A stretch of DNA of 64,000 nucleotides from Acinetobacter courvalinii (GCF_014635545.1 NZ_BMDA01000005.1:62001-126000); one strand, 5' to 3'; positions 26,713 through 36,656 are shown, numbered from the stretch's first letter. Program-made: numbers and translations. The notes: generated by a model from the letters alone, not told the origin.

Positions 26713-29700
26713 ATGGGTATTCATGTTATTCAAAGTCAACGCCTTGAAGTGTTATTGCAAGGTGTGATGGCATCAATTACCCAACCCGGCGATTCCCCTT
26801 TTCAGGTGTTTAAAACCCAGCATTTTATTGTTCCGAGTCCTGCACAACAACAATGGCTGACGCAGAAAATTGCGGAACAGCAAGGCATGACTGCCAATTA
26901 TCAGTTTCATCAACGTATCCGTGGTTTCCAATGGTATGCCTATCAGCAGGTGCTTGAAAATAAAGAGCAGGTGCGCAAGGCCAATATTCCTCGATTAATT
27001 TTAAAATGGCGTATTCATCAAGCCTTACAACCCTTTATCCGTGCTGATCAACTCGATCTCGCCACAGATCATCCTCTCTATTCGATTGTGCAGCGCATTT
27101 ATGACAGTGCGGCCCAATTACCGCAGGGCACAGAAAAACAGTTAAAAAAGCAGAGCATGCTGTATTGGGTAGCGGAACAGGTGTCACACCTGTTTAATAA
27201 CTACATGATTTATCGTGGTCATTGTCAAAAAGGCTGTCGTAGTGAATGCAGTTGCTCAAGTAACTGGCTCTCCACCTGGGGGCAGAATAAAGCACTGGAT
27301 ATTGAACAGCTGATTGCCAAGACGGATCAGCAGACCTCAGCCTTTAGCTTAAACCAGACCGAGCAACTGGAAGCATGGCAGCGCTGGTTATGGCAAAACT
27401 ATTTCCATGATGACTTTATCGAAATGCAGGGGATTGATGCTGATTTCTGGCAGACCTTAGCGCATGCGCAGACCCGGGACAAAGCGCTGGCACAGTTACC
27501 GAATCAGGTGATTGTTTTTACCGTGCTGGATTTGCCACCCAGCCAGCTGCAGTTTTTACGCCGTTTAGGTCAATATCTGGATGTGGTGATTTTGCACTAT
27601 AACCCGTCACAGGAATATTGGGCGGATAGCGTCGATCCACTATGGAAACAACGTTATGATCTTGGGGTAAAAGAGCGGTTTATTGCCAAGCATCCCCAAG
27701 CAAATGATGCGGAAATTGCTGCTTTCTTTGAGCGCTTTAGTTTAGGGTTTAATGCCTTGAATCGTGAATCTCGCCATCCTTTACTGACCCGTTTAGGCAA
27801 GCAGGCACGCGATCACTTCTCCCTGTTATCGCAACTGGCAACTGGTGAGGAAGGCAAATGGATTGATGCCTTTGAGGATTATTTCCCAGAGACGCTACTG
27901 GGCAAAATCCAGTCGGATATTTTCTATCTGGCTGAACCTGTCCCTGAGCAATATGAGCTGGCGGCTGAAGATCATTCTATCCAGTTTCACGTCTGTCATT
28001 CCAGCTTGAGACAACTCGAAGTGTTAAAGGAGCAACTGCTACATTGGTTGTCACAAGCGGATACGACGCCGCGCCGTCCAAGTGATGTTCTGGTTCTGAC
28101 CCCGAATCTGACCGAGCTTGAGCCGCTGATTCGTAGTGTGTTTCCTTCCGTGCCGAATGATCATGATGTGTTTTTACCGGTTAAGATTGCGGGTGTGGCG
28201 CAGCTGGATGCACTCAATGCCTGGCGGGCAGTCTTGGGGCGTTTGCAACTGACGCAAACCCGAATGACCCAAGATGATTTTGCGGACTGGCTGAACCTGT
28301 CGGCAACCCAACAGCGTTATGGACTAGATTATCACCAGGCACAACGTATCCTGAGCTTATTAAATGAAGCCGGTTTTAAACGCGGTCTGGATGAAGAACA
28401 TCTCAAGCATAGTTTAAGTGCCGATGATCAGGACTACCGTTATAGCTTTAAATTTGCTTTAGACCGTCTAGCTTTAGGTATTGCCGTACCTGCTCATGTA
28501 ATGGTGCAACAAACTTTAAGCTATGCACTGGTCCAGCCGAGTGATTTTGAGCTGATTGGCATCCTGATTCAGATTTATCAGGATTTGTCGCTGCGACGTC
28601 ACTGGCTGGTGGCGCATGAGCAGGGGCAGCGCTTGCCGGTAGTCACCTGGCTCAAACGCCTGAAAGCAGATGTTCAGGAATTTGAGCAGGCCGATATCGT
28701 TGCTTTAAAGGCGGTGCGTGAGATTATCCAGAAGCAGGAGCGTATGCTGACGCTGGCCAGTTATTATGAAGAGATGGAAAGCCAGTTACGTCAGATTTCT
28801 TTGCCCTTGCCTTATATTATTGAAGAAATTCAACGCACGCTGGAAAGCCAGTCAGCGCAGGTTGAACCTACCGGACAAATTACCTTTAGCCAGATCGGTC
28901 AGATTCGTCCGATTCCTTATCGGCTGATTGTGATGCTGAATCTGGATACCGGAAAGTTTCCAAATCGGGATAGTCATATTCCCTTTGATCTGATGGATGT
29001 CTTACGTCAGCAATTGGGGGACCGTTCCCGTCTGGAAGATGATCAGGGTGCCTTTCTGGATGCTGTGTTGCTGGCACAGGAACAATTATGGCTGTTCTAT
29101 AATGGCTTTGATGTGAGTGATGGGGAAGTGCGGGAGCCATCCAGTGTGTTACAGCATTTCCGTGAGCATTTGGCACTGATTATAAAGCCACCCCTTTCTA
29201 AATCTCTCCCCGAGGGAGAGTCTTTATTGGGTGAGATTTCTCTCAGCCCAGCTTTAAACAAGGGCGATTCTGGGAGGGTGGCGGATTTGTCTAAGGAATT
29301 TGCAGCCTTGCAACTTCTGACACAGCTTTATCCCTTGTACCATATTCATCGCTTACAGCCCTTTGATCCATTAGGTTTTATGGCAGAACAGCGACATAAG
29401 CGTTTTCAGGATCAGTGGTTTAAGGTTGCTGCACAGATTCAACAGGACAAAGGCGACCGGGCAGCTTGGGTCAATACGGCTTATCCGGTTGAGAATAATG
29501 AGATGCTGATTCTGGATGGCCAGCAATGGATTCAGGATGTCACTTTTCCTGCGCGTTTGTACTTGAAAACTCTGGGTGTAGAAAACCTGAGTTCAACAGA
29601 ACTCGTTGATCAAAGCGAGCCATTATTGCTGGATGGTTTAGGGAAATATGCCATTCGCCATTTCCTGCAACAGCAGGAGGCCAATCCTTCACCTCAGCTA

Positions 29701-30414
29701 TTACAGGATCAGTTACCTGTTGGCAAAGTCCAGCAAAGTGCCTGGCAGCAAAGCTGTCTGGAACAACAGCGTTTACTGGAGCGCTTGCAGCAACATGCCG
29801 CAGCGCCCACTGTAACGACCCAGCGCGTTTGGCGTGTATCCAAACATTTACAGATCGGGTGTACCACCCCGAAACAGATCGGTCAGGACTGGATTAGTCT
29901 GGATGCCTCCAGTGCCCGAGCCAAGCGTCTTGCCAAAGTCTGGCTGGAATACCTGTTATGGCTAACGGTACTGGATCACGAGACTGCCGCTGAAAAACGC
30001 CGTATTGTGGTGTTTAGTGATCAGACCGTGATTTGTGAAGGCTTAAGTTCTCAGCAAGCACGCACTTATCTGCAAGACTGGCTGGAACTGTGGCAGCATG
30101 CCCAGCAACAGCCTGTGGTGCTACCTGCAGCCTTGATGTTAAAGCCACTGGAAAAAGGCAAACAGCATGAATGGTTTGAGCTGGATTCGAAACAGATTTT
30201 AGTCGAGGACAGTCAAAAGCAGCTACTGAAAGACTGGAATGATACTGGCGACTTTTCCGGCTTTGATATGAGCCAGAATGAAGCCTGCAAGTTACATCGG
30301 GACTGGCAGTTTATTTTGCAGGAACAGGATGCTGCAGCATTATTACAATATGCTTGTGATCACTATTCCTATAGGCTGTATCAGCCAGTGTTTGAATTTT
30401 TACGAGTGGAGTAA
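26713..30414 (+). CDS. recC: Exonuclease V subunit RecC
   Basis: RecC is the Chi-recognition scaffold of RecBCD, which resects double-strand DNA ends. The protein is 1233 residues. The N-terminal inactive helicase-like half includes FIVPSPAQQQWLTQKIAEQQG. The central helicase-like 2A/2B part includes GQITFSQIGQIRPIPYRLIVMLNLDTGKFPNRD. The C-terminal part is the inactive nuclease-like domain. One segment, about residues 826-857 (KPPLSKSLPEGESLL and following), looks foreign and is encoded by a 96-base palindromic block (see 29187-29282). The recB start lies three bases after the stop, so recC-recB are co-translated. Confidence 0.95.
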   Translation: MGIHVIQSQRLEVLLQGVMASITQPGDSPFQVFKTQHFIVPSPAQQQWLTQKIAEQQGMTANYQFHQRIRGFQWYAYQQVLENKEQVRKANIPRLILKWRIHQALQPFIRADQLDLATDHPLYSIVQRIYDSAAQLPQGTEKQLKKQSMLYWVAEQVSHLFNNYMIYRGHCQKGCRSECSCSSNWLSTWGQNKALDIEQLIAKTDQQTSAFSLNQTEQLEAWQRWLWQNYFHDDFIEMQGIDADFWQTLAHAQTRDKALAQLPNQVIVFTVLDLPPSQLQFLRRLGQYLDVVILHYNPSQEYWADSVDPLWKQRYDLGVKERFIAKHPQANDAEIAAFFERFSLGFNALNRESRHPLLTRLGKQARDHFSLLSQLATGEEGKWIDAFEDYFPETLLGKIQSDIFYLAEPVPEQYELAAEDHSIQFHVCHSSLRQLEVLKEQLLHWLSQADTTPRRPSDVLVLTPNLTELEPLIRSVFPSVPNDHDVFLPVKIAGVAQLDALNAWRAVLGRLQLTQTRMTQDDFADWLNLSATQQRYGLDYHQAQRILSLLNEAGFKRGLDEEHLKHSLSADDQDYRYSFKFALDRLALGIAVPAHVMVQQTLSYALVQPSDFELIGILIQIYQDLSLRRHWLVAHEQGQRLPVVTWLKRLKADVQEFEQADIVALKAVREIIQKQERMLTLASYYEEMESQLRQISLPLPYIIEEIQRTLESQSAQVEPTGQITFSQIGQIRPIPYRLIVMLNLDTGKFPNRDSHIPFDLMDVLRQQLGDRSRLEDDQGAFLDAVLLAQEQLWLFYNGFDVSDGEVREPSSVLQHFREHLALIIKPPLSKSLPEGESLLGEISLSPALNKGDSGRVADLSKEFAALQLLTQLYPLYHIHRLQPFDPLGFMAEQRHKRFQDQWFKVAAQIQQDKGDRAAWVNTAYPVENNEMLILDGQQWIQDVTFPARLYLKTLGVENLSSTELVDQSEPLLLDGLGKYAIRHFLQQQEANPSPQLLQDQLPVGKVQQSAWQQSCLEQQRLLERLQQHAAAPTVTTQRVWRVSKHLQIGCTTPKQIGQDWISLDASSARAKRLAKVWLEYLLWLTVLDHETAAEKRRIVVFSDQTVICEGLSSQQARTYLQDWLELWQHAQQQPVVLPAALMLKPLEKGKQHEWFELDSKQILVEDSQKQLLKDWNDTGDFSGFDMSQNEACKLHRDWQFILQEQDAAALLQYACDHYSYRLYQPVFEFLRVE
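29187..29282. repeat. 96-bp palindromic block inside recC
   Basis: The block is bounded by a 7-bp terminal inverted repeat (GCCACCC at 29187-29193, GGGTGGC at 29276-29282). It contains a perfect hairpin CTCTCCC/GGGAGAG (29204-29220, three-base loop) and a further near-palindrome (29229-29249). The length is exactly 32 codons, so the recC frame is kept. The pattern is typical of intergenic REP/MITE-like repeats rather than of coding sequence. Confidence 0.65.
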
Positions 30415-30417
30415 GGC

Positions 30418-33400
30418 ATGAACGCGCGCTACCCTGTGTCTTTTCAACCGATTCGTGATATTCAGTTCGAAGGCCTGCATCTGATTGAAGCTTCGGCGGG
30501 AACAGGCAAAACCTATACCTTGTCCAGTTTAATGGTACGGATTTTCTTAGAAAAATATCTGCCGAATCAGGTGATTGCCACCACCTTTACCCGTGCTGCT
30601 GCTGCCGAATTAAAAAGCCGTATCCGTTTACGTTTGGTCGAGATGCAACAGTATCTGGAACCACTGCGGACGGTGCTGGAGCAGGATATCCAAGTTTTGG
30701 CTGCACAAGAGTCAGACCCGCTTAAACAGCAGGTTTTGCAGACTTTTGCACCGCGTATTGCCTATGCCTGCGAACGCTTGAAACTGGTGATTGACCAGCT
30801 GGATGAACTGTTTGTCGGGACGCTGGACAGCTTTAGCCAGAAGCTGCTCAGAGAGTTTGCTTTTGAAAGTGGCAAGATCGAAGCGGCGCAGATTACCGAT
30901 GATGCAAAAAGCTATACCCGTCAATTGATTCATGATGTGTTGCGTGAGTGGATTCAAGCTCAACCGCAACAGGTGATTGATACACTTTATAGTGTAGGTG
31001 GTCTGAAAAGTGTGGATCATTTTGTATCCATGGTCGAAAGCTCCCTGAATTTTAGTTCGGCTCAGTTCAAGTTGCCGGCCATGCCCGAGATTGAGCTGGC
31101 CCAACTGCAGCAGTGGCAACAGCAAGCTGAACAGATTCAGCTGGAGGCGCTTGCGGATTATTTTGATCTGGATGGTGTGCATTATGCGCATATCAATGGC
31201 AGCTCTTTCCGTAATCATGCTTTCAACAAGCTGTTTACCGTGCATTGTCCAGCCCTATTAAATGCCTTGAAACAAGCATCACCGTTACAGGTGTTTGATA
31301 CTTATTTTGAGGCTGATCGCGATGCCATGTTCAAGTTTTTAGACAAGCTCGACAGCCAGAAAATTTTTAAGAAATGTCCTGCAGACATTAGTGATGGTTT
31401 TTACCAGCATCCTGCGATCATACAGCTACAGACACTCTGTCAGGCCCTACAACAGACACAGCAGCAATTTGAGCAGTTGCAGGTGTATCTAAAGGCCTAT
31501 CTGTGTATTGAAGTCAGAAAAAGGTTGCCTCAGGTTTTACAGCAAAAGGGTGAAACCACATTTTCCCAGCAAATTAAAACCTTATCCGAAGCTTTAAAAG
31601 GCGAGCAGGGACAACATTTCGCGGTATTTGTACAGGCCCGTTATCCGCTGATTCTGGTGGATGAGTTTCAGGATACCAATCAGGATCAGGATGACATGCT
31701 GGCCAGTATCTGGCGACATCCGCAGCGCTATCAGAAGGGCTGTATGATCATGGTGGGAGATCGTAAACAGGCGATTTATGGTTTCCGTGGTGGGGATATG
31801 CTGACTTTCCTGAATGCCCATCAGGATATTATGGCGAAGCAGGGCTGCGTCTATAAACTAATTCATAACCATCGTTCAGTAAAAGAACTGGTAGAAGTGG
31901 TGGATGTGCTGTTCCAGCGGCAGATTGACTTTGGTGAGCAGGTGCTTTATGACCCGATTCAGGCAGGGTCACGTCCACATCCTGCCCTGATTGAAAATAA
32001 CCAGATCAATCCTGCACCATTACGCTGGTTACAGCTACAGGATGGCAATGAGCAAGCGACCCAAGTGGCCTGGAAAATACAGACCCTGCTCAATCAGGCC
32101 CATGCCGCAGAATTATATTTGGAGGATGAACATCCTAAAGCCATTTGCGAAGATGATATTGCGGTCCTTTCCCGTAGCCATCGCCAGCTGGATGAAGTGC
32201 AATACGTACTGGAGCGTTTGGGTATTCGCGTCAATCGTCCTTCCAAACGCAGTGTGTTTGATTCAGCCATTGCACAAGATGTCGGGGCATTGTTGACTGC
32301 CATTCTTCATCCTTATGATGAAGCCAAATTAAAACGTGCTTTACTCAGTCGTTTATTCGGTTTTGACTTAAGCCGCTTGTTGGCACTGGAACAGAGTGCA
32401 GCAGGCTTGAGCGCATATATCCAGCAGCTGGATGAAATACGGGAAATGTGGCTCAATCAGGGTTTTCTGGCGGCATGGCAACGTTGTCTCAACCAGTTTG
32501 GTATCTGGCAGCAACTGGTGGCAACACAAAGCAAGGACAATGAGCGTGCAGTCGTCAATTTACGCCATCTCACCGATATTCTGAGTCAGCACAGCGAACA
32601 TGTGCAAGGCATACAGAACCTGTATCATTGGTATCTCAAGCAACTACATTCACCCAGTGACCGTGAATGGGAGCTCGAACATAAACTGTCCAGTGAAGCC
32701 GGTGTGCAGTTGATGACGATTCACCAGTCCAAGGGGCTGGAATATAAAATCGTGTTTCTGCTCGGTGCCAATAAAGCCTTTTCGGAAATGCAGAAAAGTT
32801 TAAATTTTTCCACTGCCGAGATTCAGCATCCGGAAACTGGACAGGTCCGCACACAACGGGTGGTTGCTGTCGCCGATAAAAACTTTCTGCAGCAGGCTGA
32901 ACTGGATCAGCATCAGCAACGCGCGCTGGCTGAGCAAAACCGCTTATGGTATGTGGCGCTGACCCGTGCCAGCCATCGGGTCTATGCAGTATTTGAACCT
33001 GAGAAAGGCGATAAAAACAAGTTTTCCGGACTGGCATTCTGGAAGAACCAAGGCGATGCTTTCCAGCATCCTTGCTGCGCAGATGAGGCTTTGGTACTGG
33101 AACGGCCTTATGCCGCCTACCAGCAGCAAGGTAAACAGAAGTTCCCGCTTGCTGCCCAGCCCTTACCGGAGCAACGCTTTTACGCACGTGGCAAGACCAG
33201 TTTCAGTTATCTGGCACAGCATCTCAAGCATAAGGCCAATCGTGTTGATCGCTTGGCGAATATCGATGCCGACTTTGAACAGGCCGAAGATGAACTGCAT
33301 CTTGCCAATAGCCAAGCCTTAGCGAGCTCTCAACCGATCGCCTGGATTAAACAGTATTTTCCGAAAGGCACGCTGGCTGGCAACTTTCTGCATGAAATCT

Positions 33401-34131
33401 TCGAGCAGATTGATTTTCAGCGTCCGGAAACGTGGATTGAGGAAATTCGCCGCCGTTTTAAAAATACTTATCAAAGTTTATGGGTCGAATTGCTTGAACA
33501 GTATCAGCAGCAGTTTCCGGAGCAGACGCAGCCAGAACAGCAACTGTATGAATGGATCGCTGGCTGGTTGCAGGATGTACTGGTGACGCCCCTCAATCAG
33601 GGCTTTCAATTAAAGCAACTGCTTGCGGGACAATATCTGTCGGAATGTCCTTTCTATCTGGCATTGTCGGATCGGGTACTGGCCATGCAGCGTGTACAGC
33701 AACTGTTTGAAGAGTACGGCATCCACATGCCCGAACTGCTTGAGGCCCGGTCTGCCCGCTATCTGAATGGTTCCATCGATCTGGTTTACTTTGATGGTCA
33801 GCGCTACCATATCGCCGATTATAAAAGTAATTATTTAGGCACGGCCCAAGCCGATTATCAACATGAGCAGATCGCAGAAAGTATGTCGCTTTCCAGCTAC
33901 TGGCTACAAGCGGCTTTATATCTGGTGGCGTTGCATCGCTATCTCGGAGTGAAGTTGCAGAATTACAGCATTGAGCAGCATTTGGGTGGTGCATCTTACT
34001 TGTATTTACGGGGCATGAACGGGCAAGCACAACAGGGCTGTCTGTACTGGAAACCTGAAGACGAATTTATCTTGCGTTTAGACGCCATTCTTGGATATTT
34101 CTCTGAGGATAAAGCCGGAAAAATGGTGTAG
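30418..34131 (+). CDS. recB: Exonuclease V subunit RecB
   Basis: RecB is the 3'-5' helicase and nuclease subunit of RecBCD (1237 residues). Helicase motifs seen are EASAGTGKTYTLSSLMVR (about 22-40), LVDEFQDTNQDQ, VGDRKQAIYGFRGGD, MTIHQSKGLEYKIVFL and LWYVALTRASHR. The C-terminal nuclease domain shows the His of LAGNFLHEIFEQ and the metal-binding SIDLVYFDG with IADYKSN (about 1119-1140), so the nuclease looks intact. The recD frame begins 39 bases downstream. Length and motif order match the family. Confidence 0.96.
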   Translation: MNARYPVSFQPIRDIQFEGLHLIEASAGTGKTYTLSSLMVRIFLEKYLPNQVIATTFTRAAAAELKSRIRLRLVEMQQYLEPLRTVLEQDIQVLAAQESDPLKQQVLQTFAPRIAYACERLKLVIDQLDELFVGTLDSFSQKLLREFAFESGKIEAAQITDDAKSYTRQLIHDVLREWIQAQPQQVIDTLYSVGGLKSVDHFVSMVESSLNFSSAQFKLPAMPEIELAQLQQWQQQAEQIQLEALADYFDLDGVHYAHINGSSFRNHAFNKLFTVHCPALLNALKQASPLQVFDTYFEADRDAMFKFLDKLDSQKIFKKCPADISDGFYQHPAIIQLQTLCQALQQTQQQFEQLQVYLKAYLCIEVRKRLPQVLQQKGETTFSQQIKTLSEALKGEQGQHFAVFVQARYPLILVDEFQDTNQDQDDMLASIWRHPQRYQKGCMIMVGDRKQAIYGFRGGDMLTFLNAHQDIMAKQGCVYKLIHNHRSVKELVEVVDVLFQRQIDFGEQVLYDPIQAGSRPHPALIENNQINPAPLRWLQLQDGNEQATQVAWKIQTLLNQAHAAELYLEDEHPKAICEDDIAVLSRSHRQLDEVQYVLERLGIRVNRPSKRSVFDSAIAQDVGALLTAILHPYDEAKLKRALLSRLFGFDLSRLLALEQSAAGLSAYIQQLDEIREMWLNQGFLAAWQRCLNQFGIWQQLVATQSKDNERAVVNLRHLTDILSQHSEHVQGIQNLYHWYLKQLHSPSDREWELEHKLSSEAGVQLMTIHQSKGLEYKIVFLLGANKAFSEMQKSLNFSTAEIQHPETGQVRTQRVVAVADKNFLQQAELDQHQQRALAEQNRLWYVALTRASHRVYAVFEPEKGDKNKFSGLAFWKNQGDAFQHPCCADEALVLERPYAAYQQQGKQKFPLAAQPLPEQRFYARGKTSFSYLAQHLKHKANRVDRLANIDADFEQAEDELHLANSQALASSQPIAWIKQYFPKGTLAGNFLHEIFEQIDFQRPETWIEEIRRRFKNTYQSLWVELLEQYQQQFPEQTQPEQQLYEWIAGWLQDVLVTPLNQGFQLKQLLAGQYLSECPFYLALSDRVLAMQRVQQLFEEYGIHMPELLEARSARYLNGSIDLVYFDGQRYHIADYKSNYLGTAQADYQHEQIAESMSLSSYWLQAALYLVALHRYLGVKLQNYSIEQHLGGASYLYLRGMNGQAQQGCLYWKPEDEFILRLDAILGYFSEDKAGKMV

Positions 34132-34169
34132 ATAAAATGTGTGAATTTAAATTAAACAAAAGCTTAACT

Positions 34170-34253
34170 TGTGGATAAGACTGTTTATAACCTTGTGGAC
34201 AAGCGTGTGGGTAAGTTTGAGGATAACTCTGTGGAAAAGCATGTGGATGATCA
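34170..34253. repeat. Seven 12-bp tandem repeats resembling DnaA boxes at the recD start
   Basis: Repeat units begin at 34170, 34182, 34194, 34206, 34218, 34230 and 34242, an exact 12-base period. The first nine bases of each match TGTGGATAA, the complement of the DnaA box TTATCCACA. Unit 1 is a perfect match, unit 6 (TGTGGAAAA) fits the relaxed TTWTNCACA consensus, and the others differ by one or two bases. Read as protein the units give four-residue repeats VDKT, VYNL, VDKR, VGKF, EDNS, VEKH, VDDQ. Confidence 0.85.
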
Positions 34254-35982
34254 GTCTGAGCAAATCACCTGGTTGAATATGTGGAGTCAGTACCTGACAC
34301 AGGCAACCTTTTCTCAATCTGCCCAATCAGTGGGGGCTGCGCAAATATTACAGCAACTGGTTGAAGCCAGCTTGCAAGGCGACAGTTGTATTGAAGTCAA
34401 TCCATTACAGCTTGAAGTGCTTGGTGACCTGGCCGTTTCGAGTGAGGCTGCTACCAGTCAGGTGGCGCCGTGCGTCTACGATCAGCAGGGCTTGGCATTA
34501 TACCGATATTGGCAACTAGAGCAACGCCTCGCGGAACAGATTTGTCGATTAAAGCGACAAACGATTCAAACCCTTCAGGCGGCGGATTATCACGACCTGC
34601 TCAGTGATGAGCATCAGCAGAATGCCTTGAAAATGGTGTTGCAACAAGGCTTGAGCGTTATTACTGGCGGTCCGGGGACAGGTAAAACCTATACCTTGGC
34701 ACGTATTATTGCAGCCCTGAACCAGATGATTCCTGATATTCGTATTGCTATGGCGGCGCCTACGGGGAAGGCTGCCCAACGCATGCAGGAAGCCTTACAG
34801 AACTCGTTTAATGATCCGAAGCTGTTGGCATCGGGGCTGATTAGCGATGAATTACGTCATCAAAATACCCAGACCTTGCATCGATTACTGGGCATGGGCA
34901 ATCGGCAGATTCCACGTTTTAACCAGAAACAGCCTTTACCCTATGATGTGATTGTGGTCGATGAAGCCTCCATGCTGGATTTAAATCTGGCGACTGCTTT
35001 GTTTGAAGCCGTGCCTGATTATTGCCGTCTCATTTTATTGGGAGATGCCAATCAGCTGGCTTCGGTGGATGTGGGTTCGGTCTTGGCAGATTTACAGCAA
35101 GTCGCTGCATTGGCCGAGAATCGGGTGCAACTGCAAACCAGTCGCCGTTTCTCCGGGGAGGCCAAGATTGGACAACTGGCAAGATTTATTCAGGCCCAGC
35201 AACATCAGACCGATGTGGATGCTGTATTGGAAAATCTGGAACGCCAGATCGTCGCTGCAACCGCCTTGCAACCCGTTGCATTGTCTAAAGACATGTCTGA
35301 CCTGATTCAACTAGAATATCTACCCGAACAGCATGAGACGGATATTAGCAGTGCCCAGCAGAAACTGATGTATGGCTTTCAAGGCTATATAGATGCGCTA
35401 AAGCTGTATATAAAGGCAGACGAACCCGAGCAATATATTCAACAGGTAATACAGCGCTTTGATGATTATCGGATTTTAACCGCGATCCGGCACGGACAAT
35501 TGGGGATTGAACAGTTAAATCGTCATGCCGAACAATGGCTAAACCAGCAACTCAGACAGATTGCTGTAGGGGACTGGTATATCGGGCGTCCAGTAATGAT
35601 GACCTATAATGATTACCAGCTTGGTATTTCCAATGGCGATATCGGGATTTGCTTTAAACACAGATCCCAGCCACAACAATTTGAAGTCTTTTTTCCTAGC
35701 CTGAATAAATGGATCGCGGCGCATCGCTTACCGCGTAACATGCAGACTGCTTTTGCCTTGACCATTCATAAATCGCAAGGTTCCGAATTTACCCATACCG
35801 CGATTGTACTGGATGCCAGTGCGGAGAAATTGCTGAGTCAGGAATTGATCTATACTGCAGTGACCCGGGCCAAAAAAGTGGTCAGTATTCTGGCTGATTC
35901 GAAGGCTCTGTTACAGGCGCTTACCACCCGCACAGTACGCCGTAGTGGTTTAGTGCAAAAGATCAATTTGCTTATATTGTGA
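34171..35982 (+). CDS. recD: Exonuclease V subunit RecD
   Basis: RecD is the 5'-3' SF1B helicase of RecBCD (up to 603 residues). Motifs are GGPGTGKTYTLARI (about 165-178), VVDEASMLD (268-276), LLGDANQLASV and the C-terminal FALTIHKSQGSEFTHTAIVLD. The start is uncertain. The longest frame opens with GTG at 34171 inside a 12-bp tandem repeat, further in-frame GTG codons occur at 34195, 34207, 34231 and 34243, and the first ATG is at 34279 (MWSQYL). None has a clear Shine-Dalgarno sequence. Family alignments would favour a start near WLNMWSQYL, which would leave the repeats as leader. Confidence 0.93.
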   Translation: MDKTVYNLVDKRVGKFEDNSVEKHVDDQSEQITWLNMWSQYLTQATFSQSAQSVGAAQILQQLVEASLQGDSCIEVNPLQLEVLGDLAVSSEAATSQVAPCVYDQQGLALYRYWQLEQRLAEQICRLKRQTIQTLQAADYHDLLSDEHQQNALKMVLQQGLSVITGGPGTGKTYTLARIIAALNQMIPDIRIAMAAPTGKAAQRMQEALQNSFNDPKLLASGLISDELRHQNTQTLHRLLGMGNRQIPRFNQKQPLPYDVIVVDEASMLDLNLATALFEAVPDYCRLILLGDANQLASVDVGSVLADLQQVAALAENRVQLQTSRRFSGEAKIGQLARFIQAQQHQTDVDAVLENLERQIVAATALQPVALSKDMSDLIQLEYLPEQHETDISSAQQKLMYGFQGYIDALKLYIKADEPEQYIQQVIQRFDDYRILTAIRHGQLGIEQLNRHAEQWLNQQLRQIAVGDWYIGRPVMMTYNDYQLGISNGDIGICFKHRSQPQQFEVFFPSLNKWIAAHRLPRNMQTAFALTIHKSQGSEFTHTAIVLDASAEKLLSQELIYTAVTRAKKVVSILADSKALLQALTTRTVRRSGLVQKINLLIL

Positions 35983-36120
35983 ACTTTTACTTCAAAATAT
36001 AAGCGTTTGTAAGTAAAAGCTTACAAGGATTCGAGATATTGTCGCTAGAGCAAATGAGTGCTTTTTGAGATTATGTACCCACAAAGAGCCTGGCATGGAA
36101 TGCGAGGTAAATCGCAAAAA

Positions 36121-36231
36121 TATAATAATAACGTCGTGATGACAGCGAACTTACAGTGAAGTAAGTGATAAGAGAGGAAACTTACAGCCGCTAAGCCTTG
36201 TAGTTTTGGGAGAGACTACAGGGCTTTTTTA
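36121..36231 (+). ncRNA. Candidate small RNA downstream of recD
   Basis: A perfect TATAAT (36121-36126) with a weak -35 (TGGAAT) is followed about 100 bases later by a strong terminator. No open frame of note lies between. AACTTACAG occurs twice (36148-36156 and 36179-36187), and GTAAG (36161-36165) can pair with either copy, so two alternative hairpins are possible. I do not recognise a known family. It could instead be a long recD 3' untranslated region. Confidence 0.45.
36193..36230 (+). terminator. Strong terminator of the candidate small RNA / recD transcript
   Basis: A 12-pair stem (36193-36204 with 36215-36226, one G-T pair) with a ten-base loop is followed by a T run. Confidence 0.9.
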
Positions 36232-36626
36232 TTTTCGCGATTCAGCACGACATATTTATCAACCTTCAGATCTGGCCGTCCTATGATTCAAAACGTGAAT
36301 ATTCATGTTTTTGTCACTTTATGCAGGTTTAATTTAGTCTGATAAAAACAAGAAATGAGAATTCTGTTGTAGAACAATTTTTTGTTATTATTAAGTTAAA
36401 TGTTATACAGACTTGTACGTTTTTTCTTACACAGAGATAAGAAAAATGCTATTTTTCTCCACAATTGATTCTGACAGAATAGTCAGTATAGAAACAACAC
36501 ACATGCGATAACAAAGAATAAGTAAGAACATGATGTGGATAAAACATTCAGAGGGTATGAATGTGAAAGGAGAAGAAGAGTTAATAATAAAAACAAAGCA
36601 AAATGATAATAATAAAATCTCAGCGC

Positions 36627-36656
36627 AAAAGCCCAAGTTGAAACTTGGGCTTTTTT
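36627..36656. terminator. Bidirectional terminator upstream of the serine hydrolase 3' end
   Basis: GCCCAAGT pairs with ACTTGGGC around a TGAA loop (36631-36650), flanked by AAAA on the left and six T on the right. It can end the minus-strand hydrolase gene at 36681 and any plus-strand transcript. Confidence 0.88.

Noticed and set aside
32636-33187. 183-residue frame opposite recB
   Set aside because: It is antisense to the conserved helicase core of recB and has no recognisable domain or ribosome site.
36121-36231. Identifying the candidate RNA as a CrcZ- or 6S-type RNA
   Set aside because: There is one A-rich stretch but not the repeated CA motifs of CrcZ, and the length and structure do not fit 6S RNA.
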